Source: Panicum virgatum | Taxonomy: Eukaryota; Streptophyta; Magnoliopsida; Poales; Poaceae | Length of the DNA: 64,000 bases | NCBI RefSeq assembly: GCF_016808335.1 | Contig: NC_053146.1 | Coordinates: 24,546,637 to 24,610,636 of the forward strand | Direction of reading: 5' to 3' | In this document: piece after piece, positions 31,239 through 42,948 of the stretch | Position numbering within the stretch: position 1 is the first letter of the stretch | How the letters are laid out: each line of letters starts with the position of its first letter | Notes under the pieces: model-generated | Database searches by the model: none | Seen by the model: only the letters and a program-made list of their open reading frames with translations | What the model was told of the DNA's origin: nothing | Translations under genes and position numbers: made by a program

Positions 31239-34200
31239 TGTGACACCTCCGGTGTTTAGCATTGTTTTAAACATACAATTAACTTCAAATGACACCGTTA
31301 ACCCTAGTTTGGTGTTTAATTAAAGGTCCACATTCCGTTTAAATACACCAAAAAGTCAACTCTCGCACCTTTGCTCAAATGAACTTTTGCCCAACACGAA
31401 AGTTGTAGAGTTTGACAAGATAAACGACTTTCGTGTTCAAAGTTTTTCAAGTTACAACATGAAATTTTGAGTTAGCCCCGAGAAACAGTGGTTTTCATTT
31501 AAACTTGAATTCAAATTTTAAACTTCCACATCGTTGCTCAAACAAAGTTTTGCCTGAAAGGAAAGTTGTAGGAAATTGAATTTTGAACAACTTTTATGTT
31601 CAAAATTTTTCGAGTTCCCATGGAAAATTTTGAATTTGGATCAAGTCAACACTTGGACTCACTCTTTCTCTCTCTACTCTCTTTCTCTCTCCCCCTTTCC
31701 TCTCTCTGCGTTGACGCCGCGCACGCTGGGTGCTCGAGAGCACTCGCTCGTGCTGCTGCACCGCTGTGGCGCGCTCGCTGCGCCTACTGCTGTGCGCTGC
31801 CGCCAGGCCTCGCCGCTGACCCCTGCCCCACTCGAGTGCGCACGCTCCCGGATGCCGCTCGCTGCCGCGCCCTGCCCGTTGACGCGCGCGCCGCGCCAAG
31901 CGCTCGGCGACGCGCCGCCATCGTCGCCGTGGCGCCCAAACCGGCCTCGCCGCTGCCTGCCCCGCCCGCTGCCCCGCACTGCCGCTGCCGAGCCGCTGAC
32001 CGCGGCCGGCCATCAATGCCGCGCGCCGTTGGCCCCCAAACCTCCTCCCTCTCATCCCTTGGTCGCTTTAAACGGCCAGAACACCCCCCCCCCCCCCCGT
32101 GCGCACCGAGCTCAAGCTCGCCCCTTCGCCCCTCCGCCCCATTCCCGCCTCCACCGAGCTCCAAACCACCACCACACCGCCCTACTGGAGCCGCACGGCC
32201 CGGCCTCATCCCTCCTCCATCGCCGTGGAGCCGCCGCCGCGGCACCGAGCTGCCACCGGCCGCCTGCTCCCGTGGAGCTCTGCCTCCGCCCCTCCTCAAC
32301 CCAATTCGAGCCCACAGCCCCCTTCCTCACCTCCCACCGAAGCCCCCAAGCCCGGACGCCCCATCCCTGCGCCGCCGGCGAGCCGCCGCCGCGGCATAGA
32401 CCCACCGCCGCCGCCCCCTTTCGCGGCGCCGCTGCTACAGGCCATCCCGGCCCAACCCGAGACCGCCATTAGGTTCGCGCCGACGTCCTCTTGCTCTCCC
32501 CCTACGGGCCCCCACCCCCGGTGACCCTCCTCGCCGGGAAAAGCGCCGCCGTGCCCTCCTCTATTCCAAGGCCACCCAGGGACCACGGGTTAGAAGGAAA
32601 CAAAGTTCCAGGGGCCTAAATGCAAGATTACATTTCCTTTTTCTTTTTGTTTTGAAAAACAGCAAACTAGTAAATTCGTTTAAAAATCGTAGAAAAATCA
32701 GAAAAATGCAAACTCAATTGTTATGGAATCTTTGAAAAGAGATCTACAACTTTTTCTACATGCACTTTTTCATTTGCTCAATAGTTTCTATTTCATTTAA
32801 AATACAAAGAAAATGTACTTTATATTAGATCTCAATTTAAAAGCATGAGATATTAGCCATTTTTGGTCGGTAGGTTACATGTTAGATGTATAAGCTTGTG
32901 TAAAAATTTCGTGGACAGTTTACATGCCTAGCTATCATTTTATTTAACTCTTGTTGTATGCCTAGGAAGGATAGTTTTATTTATCCAGGGTGTTATGATA
33001 TGTTTCATGGGTTCAAACTTTTACAGTACTTGTATTTTAGTTCCAAGTAGTATACATAAAAAGTTTGAGAATTTTTAGTTAAGTCAATCTGGACCAAATG
33101 ATTTTTGGTGAGGATAGCTACACTAAATCATTAAAAATAGTTTCTCGTGCATGAAAAATTCTAATAATTTTTCTAGGGGTTAACCTTGAGTAAGTAACCG
33201 TTGTAGTAAAATATGAGGCTCTGTAACTTACTAGAACAGTCTGTAGAAATTAGTTTTGATCCATGCAGCAATACATTGTACTATTTTTCATGCCCTGTAC
33301 AATGCTTGTTTGAATGTAAAAAATTTATGGTAGGCTTATCTTTAGGTATACAACCCTCAGTGAAAATTTCAGTACCAGTACTTGCAGATTTTGGCCTGTA
33401 AAATTCATTTTTGTTTCCAGCAGTAGCTGTTTGTTTTATTTTCGTGGTTAATAGGCTGCATGAAATGGGCTGAAAATTTCACAGTAGGCAAGTTATTTAG
33501 ATATGTATCTTACATAAAAATTTCAAACCCAGAATCTCTGTGTAACTTTATTTATAATAAGGACATGCTTAACCTAGTAATAAATAAGAAAAATCTTTCT
33601 TTTGCTGCATAAGGAATAAAAGAGAAAACCCATCCGAGTTACCTTGTGAAGTCAGTATAATGATTATTACTCTATAAACGGTTGCCCAAATAATGTAACA
33701 GAATATTTTATAAATCATCTTGAGTTGCGTTGGATTACAACTCAAAAATGAAGAATGGAATACATCGTTATCACTAAAGTAACTCACGCGTATGCATTTC
33801 ATATAGATTCGACTACTCTCCCTGACGGTACGTACGAGTTGGTGCCGGAAGTCCGAGAGTGAGCAGCGTGAAGCTCAAGTGAGTCTAACTGAAGCTACTG
33901 AAGACCTGAACCCGAGTTCAGAAGAGCCCAAGGCTAGCTCCGCTCAGGAAGGCAAGCCCCGGAGCATGTCCTACCTATTCTAAATTTATGCAACTATTTA
34001 TATGCCTATTTATTTGTGCATTTAAGTTGCAGGAATTATTTTGGAACCTTAGTTGCATGAACCTAGGTACCTATGCTTGAACACTAGTATGTGTAGGTCG
34101 TTAGTTGGCTATGCTAATGGTTCGGTAGAAGTCGAGTGATTTCCTGTCACTCGCGAGCTTATAGGAGTTGAATGACTACTGCACACTGCAATATAAGGTT

Positions 34201-35339
34201 TACGGGCGGGGTTGTTGTACTTGTGATACCCCGTCTGTTTAGTCAAAATGAATAAGGCCGCGGTGTGTGGTAGCGGTGGTTAAGCGTTTGAACGTACTAA
34301 CCACATGCCGAGAATATGGTAATCGGTAAGCTTAAGTACCTGATGGAACCGGCCGTGGAACATACTCCCCACTGTCTGGTCTATGGTCACGCATGGGTGC
34401 AGGGCACCCTAGGACGGTGGGCCTGTTTCATGCCCGGGGAAAAAGGGGAAAAGTCGCGTGGGTGATTGCATTCCCCATGCGTGTGTTTGGGTCTGTCCTG
34501 GCCAGGTTAACAAATTCGATTCGAATCGTCCGTCTCTCACGGATATTGAGACTGCTTAACCCTTTTGCCACATAGAGTAAGAAGTGGAACAATGATGATG
34601 AGAAATTTGGTTGATTGATGAAAAATAATTGCTTTCCACCAAGTATGCCTTAGGATAGATGCTAATGTAGAATGGTTAATCATAATAGAACTTGAAAGCT
34701 AAAATCAGGAAAATAAGGACTCACTGCTTTTCGGCAAAGACAAACCCCTCATGCCAAAAGCCTTGCATGTCTAGTTAGAGGGTTAGTTGTATCCTAGTCG
34801 GGTAAGCCTTGCGGAGTATTATTATACTCAGCCTTGCTTGTGGCTAAATTTTTATTTCAGGTAATACTTTTGAGGACATGATTGCTAGCTTGACTTGGCC
34901 GTGTACCTTACCCCCTTGGTTGGTCGGTGGAGTGGGATACGACTCCGGCCAACGATGGCAATGCCGAGTGATGTCATGTACGGGCTTCATCATGACATCA
35001 TGTATCGTCGTTTAGAACTCGTTTTATTTCCGCTGCAGTGAACTCTGAACTACTTTCATTTCGAATTTCAAGTACCTTTCAAAGATTTCGAACTTGGTTT
35101 GTAATAATTAAGTTAAGACTCTGTAATGTAATATATTTGTGAAATGTTGTACTCTCTGGACTCACCTTCGTGTGGGTTACATGTAAGCTTTGGGTTCGAT
35201 CGACGCTTAGGTGGATTCTTCGGGACTTTACCCGACAGCACTGCCGAATTACTCCGTTTGAAGTGCGTGTTAGCCGGGATTGTCTTTAAGATGATCGTTA
35301 GCGCACTTGAGCTGGATTAATTAGGGCGGTACTGCCACA
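31239..35339 (+). repeat. Element D 5' LTR (4101 bp)
   Basis: It starts TGTGACACCTCC and ends GGTACTGCCACA. It has an AT-rich U3, a CT-rich stretch near 31660-31700, a GC-rich core with a 15-C run (32084-32098), and a long AT-rich 3' half. An acidic reading frame near 33800-33980 ends in a GAAGGCAAG donor-like motif. Next to a later TTATTTCAG (34859) this resembles the LTR exon-intron layout of A, B and E. Confidence 0.92.
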
Positions 35340-35341
35340 GC

Positions 35342-35354
35342 TGGTATCAGAGCC
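35342..35354 (+). other. Element D primer-binding site, initiator Met tRNA
   Basis: TGGTATCAGAGCC lies two bases after the 5' LTR end. Confidence 0.95.
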
Positions 35355-35601
35355 GAACAAAGCGCACACCCGGGAGTACGACTAGAGTTCAAAAGTCTTC
35401 CTTAAAACTTAGCCACAAAATCGCGTTTGGAAAATACGTTGGTTCGTTAAGGATCGTGCATAGTACGTAAAGCCCTAGGGAGAATTATGGGAGTTGCTAG
35501 GTGGCTAATTAACTTATGGTTTATTTATAACTGACTTCCAGCACGTTTCTTTCTGTACTTCAGTTCAGTACTTTACATTTATGTAACGACGCACCTACGC
35601 T

Positions 35602-35610
35602 AAGGTAAGA
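35602..35610 (+). promoter_or_regulatory. Strong candidate 5' splice site in the element D leader
   Basis: AAG|GTAAGA (intron starting at 35605) is a near-perfect plant donor. It lies 250 bp after the primer site, 17 bp before the structured tandem repeat and upstream of both ORFs. Candidate acceptors are the CAG ending at 36869 and the CAG ending at 38406. Confidence 0.5.
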
Positions 35611-35621
35611 TGGTAAGGATC

Positions 35622-35873
35622 CTCAGTCAGCTGAGGGAGTCTGACCTTCCCGTCGGTGATGCGAGCCGAACGCTGCCCTCAAGCAGTGGCTTACTTGAGG
35701 TGCTGCCAATATACCAACTATTAGTTGGCTATATTGGGAGTAAAGTATACTCAGTCAGCTGAGGGAGTTTGACCTTCCCGTCGGTGATGCGAACCGAACG
35801 CTGTGCTCAAGCAGTGGCCTACTTGAGCTGCTGCCAATATACCGACCATCAGTCGATTATATTGGGAGTAAAA
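35622..35873 (+). repeat. Tandem 128-bp repeat of three hairpins in the element D leader
   Basis: Copies at 35622-35749 and 35750-35873 differ at about 12 positions. Each can form CTCAG/CTGAG, a 7-bp CCTCAAG/CTTGAGG stem (GCTCAAG/CTTGAGC in copy 2), and a CCAATATA/TATATTGG stem enclosing a smaller one. Two base pairs have changed on both sides between copies (C:G to G:C and A:T to G:C); two pairs at helix ends are broken. Candidate packaging or dimerisation structure. Confidence 0.65.
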
Positions 35874-35875
35874 GA

Positions 35876-36869
35876 AAAACCGTGAATACGTCGCCTCGGT
35901 AGCGTATGAGCACTGTCCATGCAGTGTGGGACGCATGGATGCCGCTTCTATAGTGAGCGGTAATGTATGGGGACGCTTTCATGTGTGCTGGCATGAAAGG
36001 TTCAATGAATATATATATCTGTCAAACCGCGATTACGTAAGTTAAGAACGGTTAGAACTCGGCTAGAAATATATATATAGGGAGAGACGTAAATTGTGCC
36101 ATGCCACCGGTGCTAACCCCGTAAGTCCAAAGCTATTTGGCAATTGTTTTCTTTGGGAGGACGATTAGGTCATGCATGCATCATGCTCATAAAATTGAAA
36201 GTCAATGAAAATAGATGTGGGTTAGTCAGGAAGGTTAAGGTTTGCACGTGAGCACGGTTCCTCTTCTCTCAATTAAGGTCTATCTAGAAATCTGTCATTT
36301 CTGCTATATCGTGGAAGATGAATTATTTGGCATAGTAGAAGACTTTATTTGTAGAGGCACTAGTGGATAATTTTGCTCCAAAACTTGTCTACTAGTTGCT
36401 GTTTAAATTTGGGAATTTTTCGACTTGTATATATTGGGGCACATTAGAAACTTTGACACCCAGTTTTTCTGTCAGCTTTGAGCACTTGGGTTGCACGAAT
36501 TTTTAGGCCTTCCTAGAGATAATTTCTGCAGAAGTGTTCAACACAAAACTTGTGCCAAATTTGCTTACCAAGCTTCTGTAAAAATTTGGTAATTTTAGGC
36601 TTAGTAATTTGTTCTCAGCACTCAGTTTACTGGCTCTCTGGTCCCTGAAAATTTCGGGCTGACAGCAAAGAAAAACTATAAGGATAAGACCTCCTTAGGC
36701 TCTGATCTAGCTCTTGAGTTGACTATCAAAGTTGTTCCTAAGAACCTAAGGAATGTTCCTAGAAATTTTGAGAATTTTTAGAGCTCCGTGTTTTCAGTTA
36801 TACTCGTTTTCGTGCACTACCCAAATTCTGTTTCAGCCATCACTCACTTGTGCATATCTATTTGTACAG
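35876..36869 (+). other. Element D leader, distal part
   Basis: About 1 kb of non-coding, mostly AT-rich DNA with two short ATATATAT stretches near 36010 and 36070. It ends TTTGTACAG immediately before the ATG of the upstream ORF. I see no other feature. Confidence 0.6.
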
Positions 36870-37745
36870 ATGGCTGCCCCTGCTCTCCTGGTGTTTGATG
36901 AGGATGGGCGTGCACACTCCGAGTGCACACACTGGCAGGGTTTTCCCTCCATTCTTTGGGAAGTGATGCGTGATGCCGAATATCCCAGTCCCCCGCGCTA
37001 TGTGGGCGAGGAGTTCCATGAGATGGGAGTTGCGCGCTGTCGCGTGCGCATGACTCATGCTCCCCACCCTTTTCCAGATCACTGGGCTTCCTTGGAGCTG
37101 GAGGTAGTTGGACACCGTCTGGTTGACACTTGGGAAGTTGCAGCCATGACAGCACTCAACAAGTTTTGTGAAAAGAATTATGCAGCTGTCACACTAGCTC
37201 CTATTGGCCTCTTCCCAGCAGAGCAGCCCAATGACCCTAACTGGCTTAGTCGGGTCGGACACACTGGGTACCTTCAGCAGAACAGAGCTGCAGAGACTAT
37301 CTCCATGACAGTGAAGTGCATGAATGCACTCTACCGCTTGCAGACTTTACAGGCCAAGGCCATGACCCAGATCATTGCTTCTGCACGGACTAGCCACGAG
37401 ATAGTGATTGCTAAGAATGAGCAGATCAGGGATTTGGATGCCCATGTTGGCCAACTGGAGGGTCTGATTGAGGAGCGTGATGTTCTCTTGGACAACAGGG
37501 ATCCTGACTTTGCACTTCTGGAGCAGCAGTTCACCGCCCAGCAGGTTCAGTTGAATGCTGCCTTTGATCACATTGAGATGTTGGAGGCTCAGCAGGCCCA
37601 GCCCGAGGCCATGGAGGAGGAGCCCCAGGAGGTTCAGGGTATCTCAGGACTTGACACTATGTCTGGAGTGCCCCTGCCACCACTTCCGGGAGCTCACTCT
37701 CCAGTGAGGAGCGAGTCTTCCGTCAACAACCAGGACGACTTTTAG
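36870..37745 (+). CDS. Element D extra ORF upstream of gag (orf0-like, 291 aa)
   Basis: I start it at ATG 36870 (MAAPALLVFDEDGRAH), since the upstream Met at 36753 adds 39 residues of leader-like sequence and the CAG before 36870 looks like a splice acceptor. The N-terminal ~130 residues form a compact Trp-rich domain (THWQGFPSILWEVMRD, HPFPDHWASLELEV). From about residue 165 to 250 there is a heptad-like, Glu/Gln/Leu-rich coiled coil (QIRDLDAHVGQLEGLIEERD), then an acidic tail. It has no similarity to Gag, Pol or Env that I recognise. ORFs in this position are known in some grass gypsy elements; their role is unknown to me. The frame is intact although gag-pol has two stops. Confidence 0.75.
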   Translation: MAAPALLVFDEDGRAHSECTHWQGFPSILWEVMRDAEYPSPPRYVGEEFHEMGVARCRVRMTHAPHPFPDHWASLELEVVGHRLVDTWEVAAMTALNKFCEKNYAAVTLAPIGLFPAEQPNDPNWLSRVGHTGYLQQNRAAETISMTVKCMNALYRLQTLQAKAMTQIIASARTSHEIVIAKNEQIRDLDAHVGQLEGLIEERDVLLDNRDPDFALLEQQFTAQQVQLNAAFDHIEMLEAQQAQPEAMEEEPQEVQGISGLDTMSGVPLPPLPGAHSPVRSESSVNNQDDF

Positions 37746-38406
37746 ATGATGTCTTAAGTAGTCTTTCGCGCATACTCCTCTATAGGGTAGCCTAACTTTG
37801 GATGGTGATGTAATAGGCTAACTAAGAGTGGAGTACCTCGCTTTTGTAAAGGAGTGCCACTTATATGTAAAAGTACCTTAATCGCTTAGGCCTTGGCTAA
37901 GAACTCGATGGATGGTGGTAATGGTTGTTTTGCAGTGGAGTCTATCGCTGCAGAAACTTGTCTGAATTTTTTTTATCCATGTTTCCTTGCATTTCTGGGC
38001 TGTGTGTTGAATACCAAAGTGGTTGGGAATTTCATGATCTAAGTGCTCACCAAATTTCAGCATTTTTAGACCTGTGTGTCAAAATTTATGGCCCGAATAT
38101 TACACCTCGGCCTGCTGAAAAACAGACTGGACAGAGCAGTAGAAATTGAATTTTTCGCCCACCTTAACTGTCGATTTAGCTTTGGAGTTGAATACTAAAG
38201 TTGTAGTATGATAAAATATCTATCTGCTGTAAAAATTTGGGCGCATTTCGATGAACAGAGTGCAAGTTATGAATTTTCTTGTAACAAACAGCATTGCTGT
38301 CCCTATTGTTATCGTGCTCCTTTCAATTCTACTTTTCCGCGCTTACCCTTCTGTTCTTGGGGATTGTCATATGTCATCCTACTAATGAGTGAATTTGCCA
38401 TTCCAG
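37746..38406 (+). other. Spacer between orf0 and gag of element D
   Basis: 661 bp, non-coding. It ends GCCATTCCAG immediately before the gag ATG, an acceptor-like context. A second acceptor-like TTTTGCAG is near 37935. No other feature is seen. Confidence 0.6.
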
Positions 38407-41400
38407 ATGGTGGGAGCGACACGTGGCAACCCTGAGGGTTTCGGGGACGCGAATGGTAGCAGTTCGCAGCGACCGCCACCACCGCCACCCAACTTTGCGG
38501 AATATCTGGCCGCCCAAACCGAGTTACTCCGTCAACTCGTCCAGGGGCAACAACAACAGCAACAGCAACGGGGTGGACCCAATGTTCATCAACCTCAAGC
38601 GGCTGGTTACCCGGAATTCTTGGCAACTCAGCCCCCTCTATTCAATAAGACAGAAGAGCCACTGGATGCGGACGCTTGGATTCGCACAATTGAGTCCAAG
38701 TTTTCACTACTTCTGGCACCATGCTCAGAACAAAACAAAGCTCGCTTTGCCGCGCAACAGCTTCGCGGTTCGGCACGTCTTTGGTGGGATAACTACCTTG
38801 GCATGCTCCCAGCTGATCAAGTTGTCACTTGGGATGAATTCAAGGCTGCATTCAGGGGCCACCATATTCCAGAAGGACTCATGGACAGGAAGCTGAATGA
38901 GTTCCTGGCTCTTACTCAAGGGACACGCACAGTTCTCCAATATGCCCAAGCTTTCAACAATCTCTGTCAGTATGCAGGCTATCATGCTGACACAGATGTT
39001 AAGAAGCGTGATCGTTTTCGTAGAGGCTTAAACACCAAGCTCAAGGAACGACTAAACCCCATTAGGGTAGACACATACAACGAGCTGGTTAATCTCGCAC
39101 TCACTCAAGAAGATTGTATCATGGCTCACCATGCTGAGAAAAAGAGGAAAGCGCCAGCTGGACCCTCTAGTGCGCAGCCACAGAGGTATCGCATAGTGCA
39201 GAATGTTGCTTCCCAAACTCCTCCGAAAGTCCCTCAGCCAGGGCGTTGGGTTATCAGGCCTCCACTGCAGCAGAGCGTTGCACGTTTCCCTGTTCCTCAG
39301 TTAACTGGCCCAAGGCCAACTGCTCCACCGCCAGCCCGTCCAAGTGAGGGAAATCATTGTTTCAATTGTGGGAGCTCAACTCATTTCGCCCGTGAGTGCC
39401 CGCAACCCAAGCGACAAAACCAGGGCCAAAGCTTTAATCAGAACAACAAGAACAAGGGCAGAAGACAAACAGTTCAGGTCAAGCAAGGGCGCATCAATTT
39501 CACCACTCTTGCAGAACTTCCAGAGGGCGCACCAGTGATGACGGGTACATTTTCTATCCACAACAAGCCTACAGTTATATTATTTGATTCTGGTGCATCG
39601 CATAGTTTCATTGGTGCAAAATTTGGTGCAAAAATGGGTTTGGATTTTACTCACACAAAAGGGTCATACATGATATCAACCCCAGGGGGTAAAATTGCTT
39701 CGAATCAAATAATATGGCTTGTGCCAATCAAGTTGGGTAGCCTAATCATCAACACCGATCTTATACTCCTACCACTTCAGGGTATAGATATCATCTTGGG
39801 AATGAATTGGATGACTCAGCATGGGGTTATAATAGATATTCCCGCCAGAGCTGTTGAATTAAATTCACCAAAATACGGAGCCACTACTCTCTATTTACCC
39901 TTTCGAGAGTGTGTCAATTCTTGTGCATTTGCCATGAGCACATCCAACCTAGAAGAAATTCCTGTGGTATGCGAGTACACCGATGTATTCCCGGATGATT
40001 TGCCAGGAATGCCACCAGATAGAGAGATTGAGTTTGTTATTGAACTACAGCCAGGCACTGCCCCTGTCTCGAAGAGGCCATATAGAATGCCACCCAAGGA
40101 GTTAGCCGAGTTAAAAATCCAACTTCAAGAGCTTCTGGACAAAGGTTTCATTCGCCCCAGTGCATCACCTTGGGGTTGTCCAGCCCTCTTTGCAAAGAAA
40201 AAGGATGATAGTTTGAGGTTGTGTGTGGACTACCGACCTCTCAATGCGGTGACAATCAAAAAAAAATATCCCCTTCCCCGCATTGATGTTCTTTTCGATC
40301 AACTGGCTGGAGCTAGAATTTTCTCAAAGATTGATCTTCGCTCTGGCTATCATCAGATTAAAATTCGTCCATGTGATATTCCTAAAACCGCCTTCTCCAC
40401 ACGGTATGGACTCTATGAGTATTTAGTCATGTCTTTTGGTCTCACAAATGCACCTGCCTACTTCATGTATCTCATGAACTCGGTATTCATGCCTGAGCTC
40501 GACAAGTTCGTCGTAGTTTTCATTGATGACATCCTTATTTATTCCAAGAATGAGGAAGACCATGCTAAGCACCTGCGCATTGTTCTTCAACGTCTTCGGG
40601 ACCATCAGCTCTATGCTAAATTCTCCAAATGTGAATTCTGGCTAGATAGTGTGAAATTCTTGGGCCACACTATTTCCAGCGAAGGCATAGCCGTGGATCC
40701 TAGCAAAGTACAGGAGGTGATGGACTGGAAACCTCCTAGCTCCGTCCATCAGATTCGCAGTTTTCTTGGTTTAGCCGGATATTATCGCCGATTCATTCCA
40801 GATTTCTCCAGAATTGCTAAGCCAATGACTGAATTATTGAAGAAAGGAGTAAAGTTTGTGTGGGATGAAAAATGTGAAAAGGCTTTCCACACCCTAAGGG
40901 AGTAGTTGACTACCGCACCTGTCTTAGCTCAACCTGATAACACCAAGTCCTTTGATGTGTATTGTGACGCGTCGGGTACGGGTCTTGGTTGTGTGCTCAT
41001 GCAAGACAATAGAGTTATTGCTTATGCGTCACGAGCTCTTCGACCCCATGAGTAGAATTATCCTACTCACGACCTTGAATTAGCAGTGGTCATTCATGCT
41101 CTAAAGATATGGAGGCATTATCTTATGGGTACTCATTGCAATATCTACACCGATCACAAAAGTCTCAAATATATCTTCACTCAAGCTGACCTAAATATGA
41201 GACAAAGACGGTGGCTAGAATTAATCAAGGATTATGATCTTGAGGTGCACTATCACCCAGGCAAGGCTAATGTTGTAGCAGATGCAATAAGTCGCAAAGC
41301 TCATTGCCATTGCCTATCCATGGAATCCTATTCTGAAACCCTCTGTCATGAGATGAGGAAGCTCCAGTTGGAAATGATTCCCCAAGGCACATTAAATCAC

Positions 41401-42948
41401 CTCGCAATTGAACCAACTCTTCATGATCAAATCATTATGGCCCAGTTACATGATAAAGGTGTGGGGATCATTAAACAGAAACTTTCTCAAGGAGAAAGGA
41501 AGTATAAGTGTTTTCGTCAGGACCATAAGGGAGTCCTATGGTTTGAAAGTCGTTTAGTTGTTCCGAAAAATCATGATCTTCGAAAGCAAATTCTCGACGA
41601 GGCACATCTTTCCAAATTTTCTATTCACCCGGGCAGTACCAAGATGTATCAAGATCTTAGGCAGAATTTCTGGTGGACTAGGATGAAAAGGGAAATTGCT
41701 AAATATGTCTCGGAATGTGACACCTGCCAGAGAGTAAAAGCCAGCCACTTGAGAGTAGCCGGTTTGCTTCAACCTCTACCTATCCCGTCATGGAAATGGG
41801 AAGACATAAGTATGGACTTCATTGTTGGATTACCCAACACATCCCAGAGGCATGATTCCATTTGGGTTATCGTGGATAGACTCACCAAGACGGCACATTT
41901 CATTCCGGTACATACTACTTACACTGCCAAGAAGTATGCTGAGATCTATCTCGATCGTATTGTTTGCTTGCATGGGGTACCCAAGACAATCATTTCTGAT
42001 CGTGGGACACAGTTCGTTGCACGCTTTTGGGAACAGTTGCAAGCATCTCTTGGGACAAAATTAATTCGAAGCTCAGCTTATCACCCACAAACTGATGGAC
42101 AAACTGAGAGGGTGAACCAAATCCTGGAAGACATGTTGAGAGCTTGCGTCATTCATTATGACAAGAGTTGGGACAAATGTCTAGCTCTAGCGGAGTTCTC
42201 ATATAACAATAGTTATCAAGAGAGTTTGAAAATGGCGCCATTTGAGGCCTTATATGGTCGACGGTGTCGTACCCCTTTGAGCTGGTCGCAAGTCGGAGAA
42301 CGAATGGTATTCGGACCCGATCTCGTAACAGAGGCAGAAGAGAAAGTAAGGGTAATACAAGAGAATCTCAAGGCCGCCCAGTCTAGGCAAAAGAGTTATT
42401 TTGATAAAAGGAGAGACCCTTTGCAATTTGAAGTAGGTAATCATGTCTATCTTCGAGTCTCGCCAACCAAGGGTGTACAAAGATTCGGAGTAAAGGGCAA
42501 ATTAGCTCCACGATATGTTGGCCCTTATGAAATCACTGAGAGTTGTGGACCCGTGGCCTATAGACTACGACTTCCTCCCCGACTGGCAGCAGTACATGAT
42601 GTTTTCCATGTTTCTCAACTCAAGAAATGTGTTCGAGTCCCCACCGAGATCATTGAACAAACAGAGATATTAGTAGAACCTGATCTCTCTTATGTCGAGT
42701 ATCCTATCAAGGTTCTTGATCAAAAGGAAAGGGTCACTCGAAGAAAAGCAGTTAGAATGTACAAGATTCAATGGAGTCACCATACCGAAGAGGAAGCTAC
42801 CTGGGAAACTGAAAGCTACCTAAATCAAAACTTCCCCGGTTTTCTGAATTCCACTGGAGGTACATCTTTTCCTTGCTTAGTTTGCTTATCTGAATCTCGG
42901 GACGAGATTCTTTTAAGGGGGGTAGGCTGTGACACCTCCGATGTTTAG
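38407..42948 (+). pseudogene. gag-pol: Element D Gag-Pol with two nonsense codons
   Basis: A single frame starts at ATG 38407 ([14 protein letters not shown]). It has a Gag core without the intron found in A, B and C ([15 protein letters not shown] is continuous), zinc knuckle [14 protein letters not shown] near residue 317, protease FDSGASHSF near 393, [10 protein letters not shown] near 704, RNase H, integrase ([19 protein letters not shown]) and chromodomain. TAG codons at 40903-40905 and 41053-41055 interrupt RNase H; both fit CAG to TAG changes. No frameshift is seen. The frame runs on through the polypurine tract and seven codons including the stop into the 3' LTR. Confidence 0.92.
42892..42927 (+). 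other. Element D polypurine tract with adjacent hairpin
   Basis: GAATCTCG, loop GGA and CGAGATTC (42892-42910) form an 8-bp stem, followed by TTTTAAGGGGGGTAGGC directly before the LTR. Here the hairpin and tract lie within the open pol frame. The outer pair is G:C as in B. Confidence 0.75.

Noticed and set aside
31576..32524. Proline-rich ORFs of up to 414 codons in the element D LTRs
   Set aside because: The C run of 15 versus 7 between the LTRs shifts the frame, several frames are open at once, and no domain is recognisable.
35750..36140. Possible simple-repeat or microsatellite interest in the short ATATAT runs of the D leader
   Set aside because: Runs are only 8-10 bases and ordinary in AT-rich plant DNA.
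36753..36869. Upstream start at 36753 for the D extra ORF
   Set aside because: The added residues are translated from AT-rich leader with no conserved look, and ATG 36870 follows an acceptor-like CAG, as gag does.
38880..38940. A gag intron in element D at the position used by A, B and C
   Set aside because: The D frame reads straight through the homologous [10 protein letters not shown] site with no GT-AG interruption.
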